A stretch of 6,416 nt of DNA, taken from contig CAYTES010000072.1 of assembly GCA_964436935.1 (NCBI GenBank), positions 1-6,416 of the forward strand, read 5' to 3'. The notes under the pieces are model-generated. The model was not told the DNA's origin. It searched no databases and worked only from the letters and a program-made list of their open reading frames with translations. The stretch comes from CAYTES01 sp964436935. GTDB lineage: Bacteria > Patescibacteriota > Gracilibacteria > UBA1369 > UBA12473. Of the stretch, positions 1 through 4,282 are shown piece after piece. The first letter of the stretch is position 1; each line of letters opens with the position of its first letter. The position numbers were made by a program, and so were the translations under genes.

Positions 1-1211
1 AAAATGCGCACCGCCAAACCGGGCCCGGGGAATGGATGACGCCAGACCATATCGTGAGGGAGTCCCAGCTTTTCACCCACTTCCCGGACCTCATCTTTAT
101 ACAATTCCTTGAGAGGCTCCAGGACTTTTCCTTCTTGAATCAGCGCTTCAATTTCCGGCACACGATTGTGATGCGTCTTGATCTTCGAAGCATGCTTGGT
201 GCCCCCGGACTCAATGGTGTCAGGATAAATGGTGCCTTGTCCGAGCAGCCAACGCTCGGGATCCAAATGGAGCGATTGGGCCACCTCTTTTTGAACCTCT
301 AAAAATCGATACCCAATCCATTCTCGTTTTTTTTCCGGATCCGCCACGCCTTCCAAATCCTTATAAAATTCCTGTTTAGCGTCTTGCACATGCAAATCAT
401 GAATTCCTATAGAATGGAGCGCTTTTTTCACCTCCTCTATTTCCCCCTGACGCATGAATCCGGTGTCCACCAGCATTCCATAAACTCGATCCGGTCCCAA
501 GGCTTTCACGAGCAAGCTGTAGGCCACGGTACTGTCCACTCCGCCACTGATGAGCATGAAGACGTTGCGATCTTTGACCTGATTTTGAATATCATGGATT
601 GATTTTTCAATGAAGTCACCGAGGTTCCAGGCTCGCTTGGCTCCGGTGCTTTCAATAAAATTGGATAAAATTTCATTCCCACGAAGGGTGTGCACCACCT
701 CGGTATGAAATTGAATACCGTAAAAATGACGTGAGGGGTCTCCGACAGCGGAATAAGGATCATCTTTGGAGGAGGCCAAGATACTGAATCCTCGAGGCAA
801 GGCCGTGACTTTATCGCCGTGGCTCATCCACACTTGCGTGGTTTCACCGACCATAAAACTCGAAAAGATCCCTTCCGTGTTTTTCAACTCGATTTCCGCT
901 TTTCCAAATTCTGTTCCCACACCCTTTCCGGGTTCCACCTTACCTCCGAGAAGTTGCGTCATGAGCTGATGCCCGTAGCAGATTCCGAGTACCGGGCGAC
1001 CCAATTCAAACACACGGGGGTCAATGGTGGGAGCTCCTTCTTCATAGACGGAAGAAGGTCCTCCGGACAAAATGATTCCGGCATAGGCTTTCAATTTCTC
1101 AAGCGGTGTTTCCGAGTCCAAAATTTCAGTATACACTCCCAAACGACGAATGCGTGTGGCAATCAAATGCGCGTACTGACCTCCGAAATCGATGACGGCA
1201 ATGGTGTCCAT
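1..1211 (-). CDS. guaA: GMP synthase (glutamine-hydrolysing), 3' end cut off by window
   Basis: It converts XMP, glutamine and ATP to GMP, the last step of de novo guanine nucleotide synthesis, in the cytoplasm. I translated 403 uninterrupted codons from the ATG at 1209-1211. The N-terminal class I glutamine amidotransferase domain (about residues 1-190) has the nucleophile elbow GICYGHQ with Cys78 and the GIQFHTE motif with His169 and Glu171, so the catalytic triad is complete. The ATP-pyrophosphatase domain follows, with the PP-loop SGGVDS at 222-227. The GMP-binding/dimerisation part begins with GQGTIYPDTIESGG, HHN at 347-349 and RHPFPGPGLAVRI at 391-403, where the window ends. The usual bacterial HHNVGGLP segment is replaced by HHNRVPEIEALIQEGKVLEP, which resembles the long eukaryote-like GMP synthases, so the missing C-terminus may be longer than in E. 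coli. The start fits the family N-terminus. The upstream bases are pyrimidine-rich with no Shine-Dalgarno. Identification is near certain. Confidence 0.97.
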   Translation of the reverse strand, partial: MDTIAVIDFGGQYAHLIATRIRRLGVYTEILDSETPLEKLKAYAGIILSGGPSSVYEEGAPTIDPRVFELGRPVLGICYGHQLMTQLLGGKVEPGKGVGTEFGKAEIELKNTEGIFSSFMVGETTQVWMSHGDKVTALPRGFSILASSKDDPYSAVGDPSRHFYGIQFHTEVVHTLRGNEILSNFIESTGAKRAWNLGDFIEKSIHDIQNQVKDRNVFMLISGGVDSTVAYSLLVKALGPDRVYGMLVDTGFMRQGEIEEVKKALHSIGIHDLHVQDAKQEFYKDLEGVADPEKKREWIGYRFLEVQKEVAQSLHLDPERWLLGQGTIYPDTIESGGTKHASKIKTHHNRVPEIEALIQEGKVLEPLKELYKDEVREVGEKLGLPHDMVWRHPFPGPGLAVRI

Positions 1212-1478
1212 AGGGGGGAAGAAGAGTTAGAGGAGATAGCCTGCCCTGCACTGCGGGGGTGGATGCGAGTGCCGGAGCGGGGGATGGGGAAGTTTTTAGG
1301 AGAAGAAAGATGCTTTTAGCATAATGGGAAAGGGGGTGGAGAGGCAATAGAGGGTGTTGTCCTAGTACAAGATTGATTTGAGATTCATGATAATCGATAA
1401 ACTCTCCAAGGCGGTGGTTCATTTTTATTTCACAAATTGTTAAGATTTTGGTCATGCACTACATGCTAGAGTAGGCCC
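1212..1478. other. divergent intergenic region with clustered G-runs
   Basis: These 267 bp separate guaA (minus) from the small membrane ORFs (plus). The guaA-proximal half is purine-rich on the plus strand and holds six G-runs of three or more: 1213-1218, 1255-1259, 1279-1283, 1286-1289, 1326-1328 and 1332-1336. The guaA leader RNA would therefore carry C-runs. The distal half (1360-1478) is AT-richer. It contains a weak plus-strand promoter-like pair, TTGATT (1373-1378) and GATAAA (1396-1401), 17 bp apart, that could serve the small ORFs. I found no tRNA, purine riboswitch or convincing hairpin terminator. A tiny stem, ATGC-ttttA-GCAT, lies at 1310-1322. An open minus-strand frame crosses the region, but it is low-complexity and runs into guaA in another frame. 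Confidence 0.5.
1318..1347 (-). promoter_or_regulatory. weak candidate promoter for guaA
   Basis: On the minus strand, TTGCCT (plus-strand 1342-1347) and TATGCT (1318-1323) are separated by 18 bp and face guaA. Each hexamer matches the sigma-70 consensus only partly. The implied 5' leader is about 100 nt and C-rich. No riboswitch fold was recognised in it. This is inferred from sequence pattern only. Confidence 0.25.
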
Positions 1479-1679
1479 ATGTTTTATACGAAAAGCTGGA
1501 CTCGGCGACAACAAAGGCTGTTTGGATCAAAAGATCCTCTGATTACTGAGAAAGTTTTGGATTTAACGAATATCGGTGTGGGTTCGCTGTTTTTTGGTCA
1601 ATTTTTAAGCCAACAGATTAATATGTCAGACGGGATTTGTTGCCCTTTTGGTTTATTTTCTCATTTGGTACAATCGTAG
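1479..1679 (+). CDS. small hypothetical membrane protein, probably frameshifted
   Basis: The frame as read gives 66 aa, starting MFYTKSWTRRQQRLFG. A basic N-terminus is followed by a hydrophobic stretch at about residues 30-45 (NIGVGSLFFGQFLSQQ). After residue 48 the sequence turns unlike a membrane protein (MSDGICCPFG). The +1 frame, open from 1609, encodes TGFVALLVYFLIWYNRSNS and stops at 1687-1689. That is a convincing second transmembrane segment, but it has no start codon of its own. One base change near 1610-1630 would join the two halves into a roughly 69-aa two-helix protein ending 11 bp before the next small ORF. It could therefore be a decayed gene, a sequencing or assembly error, or less likely a recoded gene. 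A weak GAG/AGG lies just upstream of the ATG. The family is not recognised. Confidence 0.45.
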   Translation: MFYTKSWTRRQQRLFGSKDPLITEKVLDLTNIGVGSLFFGQFLSQQINMSDGICCPFGLFSHLVQS

Positions 1680-1700
1680 TAATTCTTAAATTGAGCCTTT

Positions 1701-1835
1701 ATGATTCCTCCAGAGTACGGCGTATTTCTACCTTTGTCTATTGCGCTGATTATGACACTAGTGATCGTTATTCATGGAAGAATGGTGGAACGTCGACTGA
1801 AAAAAAACCTCCATTCGTCTCACTCAAAACGCTGA
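1701..1835 (+). CDS. 44-aa small membrane protein, unknown function
   Basis: The ATG at 1701 opens a 44-codon frame ending with TGA at 1833-1835. The protein starts MIPPEYGVFLPLSIALIMTL, has one hydrophobic helix at about residues 7-24, and then a strongly basic tail (HGRMVERRLKKN and a C-terminal HSKR). This arrangement predicts a single-pass protein with a cytoplasmic basic end. It lies 11 bp after the stop of the +1-frame segment of the preceding small ORF, which suggests a two-gene unit of small membrane proteins. Its 3' end overlaps the 3' end of the opposite-strand DUF4012 gene by 16 bp (1820-1835). No clear Shine-Dalgarno is visible. The reading frame is short enough to arise by chance, but the amino-acid pattern is protein-like. 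No homologue is recognised. Confidence 0.45.
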   Translation: MIPPEYGVFLPLSIALIMTLVIVIHGRMVERRLKKNLHSSHSKR

Positions 1836-3571
1836 ACCACGGTCACTGTCCGCGGATTGGGCTCAATGGGATTACCGCTGGTGTCCCGAATGTTTCGCAG
1901 CAAGACCTGATAAAACTCTTCGTTCTGTTCTGTCATCCCCGTGGTGATGAGTCGAATTTGTCCGCCTTCCACCTCAATGGATTTCAAGCGAATTTGATCA
2001 TTGACTCCCGGAATCGTCTTGTTGAGATCGAGTATTTGGTAATTCACGGGGTCGATGGCCGTGGCAAGATCGAGCGGTTCGGCAAAATTAAGCTGAATCA
2101 CATTGAGCTCCACCAGCTTGTGCTCAAAGAGACGAGGCTGCATGGTATCTTCCAGCATGGTCCACTCTAAGGATTCGTCATGATGCAGAAAGGTACGATA
2201 GAGGGCAACATTTTCACGAGTGAGAAAACGAGTGCCTTCAATATCATGTCCTCGGGGCGTTTTCACTTCTATCTCATAAAAATCTCCATCGGTTCCGGAC
2301 TGTTTGATCACCTCCAATCGGTAATGGTTGTTCACCAAATAAGCGGAATTGAGCCGGAAGCGGTAGGAAAAGGTCTGCGACTCTCCGGGTTGCATCAGAA
2401 TGAAATCTCCCCAGCCCTGATAGCCGTCAATCAGGACCGAATCCGAAACGCCAGTTGAACTTTCCAGCAACTGCACACCGAGCGGCAGGAATACTCTTAA
2501 ATAGCCTTTGTATTGCCCGCTGAGCGGCGTATTGTATTCACCGTGATGGTCTAATTTTACTTCCAAATTTCCATAAATCACACGGCCGGAATTGTCGACC
2601 GCATCCGTCACTTCAATACCGTAATGAACTTCGCGGGTGATATAGCGATCCGACTTCATCCCTCCGTAATTGGCCACATTCACAACGAGGCGATCGGTGG
2701 GACTTTTTGGGTTTTCCGGGGGGAGATGTCCATCCCAATGGAACTGGGCCATTTTTCGAGAGAGCGACGCGTTTTCAAACGTGAGTAAAATACTTTTTTC
2801 ATTGAGATTTTGGACCACCAACTCACTCAATTCGCGCCATTTCCACGGATTGAAGATCATGTGCCGCACCACCACTCCGGCAAAGGACTTGATGATGCTT
2901 TTACGGCCACTGAGTGCCTCGAGATTGTGGCGGTCGATGTCGGACACTTCATTTTCAAGGGTTTCAAACAGCGTGGTTCGGGTGAGTGTTTCGTTGTCGA
3001 CCGTGAGTGGGCCGTAGAGCTGCGTGAGGTCTTCCAGCACGGAAAAGTTCACAGCCCAGACGCCGCTGATTGAGGTGTTGGGGTTGGTGAGATGGAAAAA
3101 TTGTACAATTTCGGTTTTGGACTGCGTGAAGTCGGGATGCATGTTGGCGTCGCGGAAGCTGTGCCCATTGTAGGTTTCGGAGTCTTTTTCAAGAAGGACA
3201 TCGAGGGGATAGGGAGGAGTAAGGTAAGCGTGATCATCAATCGTGCCGTAGACATCTTGAAATGAGATCCCGGTGGGAAGGCCGTGGTGAAAGGTGAGCA
3301 ACGCGTAGGAGGTGATGAACCCACCGGTGGGGCGCAACTCGGTGTCGTTTTGAAAGAGGATGAGGTAGGTGCGCTCGCTGCCGGGAAGGCCTGTGATCTG
3401 AAAAAGATGGGGCAAAAAAGTGCGCAATGCCCCGAGCGAGGAAAATACCCACAAGATCATCAATAAGACAAAAGCGGCGAGTCCATGGACAATCAGACGC
3501 TTTTTCGTCCAATACGGATGATGTCGGAGATTTTCCTGGATTTTTCGGGCAAAATAACGGGAGCTGAACAT
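1820..3571 (-). CDS. DUF4012 membrane-anchored surface protein with C-terminal Big_5-like domain
   Basis: 583 aa. A basic cytoplasmic N-terminus (residues 1-25) is followed by one transmembrane helix at about 26-48 (GLAAFVLLMILWVFSSLG), so the rest should be extracytoplasmic. Residues about 69-310 match the DUF4012 family as I know it: LILFQNDTELRPTGGFITSY at 70-89, SFRDANMHPDF at 138-148, and WAVNFSVLEDLTQLYGPL at 172-189. A beta-rich middle (about 310-470) follows. Residues about 482-580 look like a Big_5/SbsA Ig-like domain (VIQLNFAEPLD... and a closing LLRNIRDTSGNPI). DUF4012 proteins occur in Gram-positives and candidate-phyla bacteria and have no established biochemical activity. A cell-surface or envelope role is inferred. 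The start ATG (3569-3571) has no Shine-Dalgarno. The gene is divergent from the cysteine-containing exported protein and its tail overlaps the 44-aa ORF. Confidence 0.9.
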   Translation of the reverse strand: MFSSRYFARKIQENLRHHPYWTKKRLIVHGLAAFVLLMILWVFSSLGALRTFLPHLFQITGLPGSERTYLILFQNDTELRPTGGFITSYALLTFHHGLPTGISFQDVYGTIDDHAYLTPPYPLDVLLEKDSETYNGHSFRDANMHPDFTQSKTEIVQFFHLTNPNTSISGVWAVNFSVLEDLTQLYGPLTVDNETLTRTTLFETLENEVSDIDRHNLEALSGRKSIIKSFAGVVVRHMIFNPWKWRELSELVVQNLNEKSILLTFENASLSRKMAQFHWDGHLPPENPKSPTDRLVVNVANYGGMKSDRYITREVHYGIEVTDAVDNSGRVIYGNLEVKLDHHGEYNTPLSGQYKGYLRVFLPLGVQLLESSTGVSDSVLIDGYQGWGDFILMQPGESQTFSYRFRLNSAYLVNNHYRLEVIKQSGTDGDFYEIEVKTPRGHDIEGTRFLTRENVALYRTFLHHDESLEWTMLEDTMQPRLFEHKLVELNVIQLNFAEPLDLATAIDPVNYQILDLNKTIPGVNDQIRLKSIEVEGGQIRLITTGMTEQNEEFYQVLLRNIRDTSGNPIEPNPRTVTVVQRFE

Positions 3572-3655
3572 GAAAGAAACGGGATGATTACTTTGGGCAA
3601 AGCTTAGCGCATTTTGGACGGATCGCCCATGGGACGAAGGGGATGACTATTGACT

Positions 3656-3677
3656 TATATTTAAATTATATCTAAAT
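3656..3677. repeat. tandem 11-bp direct repeat within promoter
   Basis: TATATTTAAAT (3656-3666) is followed immediately by TATATCTAAAT (3667-3677), identical at ten of eleven positions. The period is close to one helical turn. The repeat fills the spacer of the plus-strand promoter and covers the minus-strand -10, a position expected of an operator. AT-rich promoter DNA can produce such a pattern by chance. Confidence 0.45.
3665..3670 (-). promoter_or_regulatory. candidate -10 box for the DUF4012 gene
   Basis: Plus-strand ATTATA reads as a perfect TATAAT on the minus strand, facing the DUF4012 gene. There is no good -35 hexamer 16-18 bp upstream, only AT-rich sequence. The implied leader is about 85 nt. 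The box lies inside the spacer of the opposing plus-strand promoter, so the two promoters would exclude each other physically. Confidence 0.35.
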
Positions 3678-3705
3678 TTCTTTTCCAATTCTTAAAAATC
3701 ACTTT

Positions 3706-4263
3706 ATGTCCCAATTTGGACGATTAGAAGCTGCCTTAGTGGGAACCCTTATCGCCTCAAGCCCCCAGCCAGTTGGAGCAGAAGCCGAGAAAATTTCTGT
3801 ACTGGAAACGGTTTGTGCCGAAACCTCATCTCGAGCCAGCCAGGCCATGTGCACAACCCTGCAACTCCTCCAGGCTCAATTCCCGGAAGTCGGCATTTCA
3901 CCTTCGACGCCTCAAGGAGGAGACAGTTCACCCCTCAGCCGAACCGTCACCCTCAAATATACTCCGAAAAGTCGAGAGGCTCTTCGAGTGGGGTTGAGTG
4001 GTAAACCTTTGATGGGAGAGTTGATTAAAATCTGTACGGACATGGGTTCAACCTTACCGGAAAGCCCTGAAAAACCTGTACTCTCGACACTCTGCATTCA
4101 AACCGCTCTAGGAACGGCAAAACAATATGCGAATTACCAAGTTTTACCTTTAGCAGATCGATTACCCGGAGAGTGCTTTGTAAGCTTTTCCCCTCCCTCT
4201 CCTTTTGGAGCCGTCGAAGGGGCTACGATTGAAACACCGCTGTTTGTTCACTGCAAAAAGTAA
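3706..4263 (+). CDS. hypothetical exported protein with six cysteines
   Basis: 185 aa, no family recognised. The N-terminus resembles a short, weak signal peptide: MSQFGR, then a hydrophobic run at 9-19 (AALVGTLIASS), then PQPVGAEA, with possible signal-peptidase I sites after Ala25 or Ala27. The remainder has six cysteines (37, 49, 110, 130, 157, 183). That even number is consistent with up to three disulfides in an oxidising compartment. A Ser/Pro/Gly-rich linker lies at about 64-79. Only Arg6 is basic in the N-region, so export is plausible rather than sure. A well-spaced promoter sits just upstream. The gene is divergent from DUF4012, and its stop lies 7 bp from the convergent LysRS stop. 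The antisense frames here show no recognisable protein. It is supported by a full-length frame filling the gap between neighbours, its promoter and the signal-like start. Confidence 0.7.
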   Translation: MSQFGRLEAALVGTLIASSPQPVGAEAEKISVLETVCAETSSRASQAMCTTLQLLQAQFPEVGISPSTPQGGDSSPLSRTVTLKYTPKSREALRVGLSGKPLMGELIKICTDMGSTLPESPEKPVLSTLCIQTALGTAKQYANYQVLPLADRLPGECFVSFSPPSPFGAVEGATIETPLFVHCKK

Positions 4264-4282
4264 TTCCCTCTCACATTTTTGC
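4253..4282. terminator. weak possible bidirectional terminator
   Basis: GCAAAAA (4253-4259) and TTTTTGC (4276-4282) form a perfect 7-bp inverted repeat with a 16-nt loop. It spans the convergent stop codons of the exported-protein gene and LysRS. In either direction an A-run precedes and a T-run follows. The stem is AT-rich and the loop long, so it is weak as an intrinsic terminator. Confidence 0.25.

Larger units (their letters stand above)
3650..3678 (+). promoter_or_regulatory. promoter of the cysteine-containing exported protein
   Basis: TTGACT (3650-3655) and TAAATT (3673-3678) are spaced by exactly 17 bp and face the gene at 3706. The -35 matches the consensus at five of six positions and the -10 at four of six. 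Initiation near 3685 would leave a leader of only about 20 nt without a Shine-Dalgarno. It overlaps the opposing TATAAT at 3665-3670. Confidence 0.5.

Noticed and set aside
819..1319. 166-codon plus-strand open frame
   Set aside because: It is antisense to the guaA amidotransferase domain and then runs into low-complexity G-rich intergenic DNA.
1212..1320. purine riboswitch in the guaA leader
   Set aside because: The leader is C-rich and I could not find the conserved three-way-junction loops of the purine riboswitch.
1126..1455. 109-codon minus-strand open frame overlapping the guaA start
   Set aside because: It is Pro/Ser/Leu-rich low-complexity sequence produced by the C-rich leader, and it overlaps guaA codons in another frame.
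1637..2170. 177-codon plus-strand open frame across the DUF4012 3' end
   Set aside because: Most of it is antisense to the clearly protein-like DUF4012 C-terminus, and its translation shows no domain. Only its first part overlaps the small membrane ORF region, in a different frame.
2670..3017. plus-strand open frames inside the DUF4012 gene
   Set aside because: These are shadow frames of a gene with recognisable family motifs, with no domain or promoter of their own.
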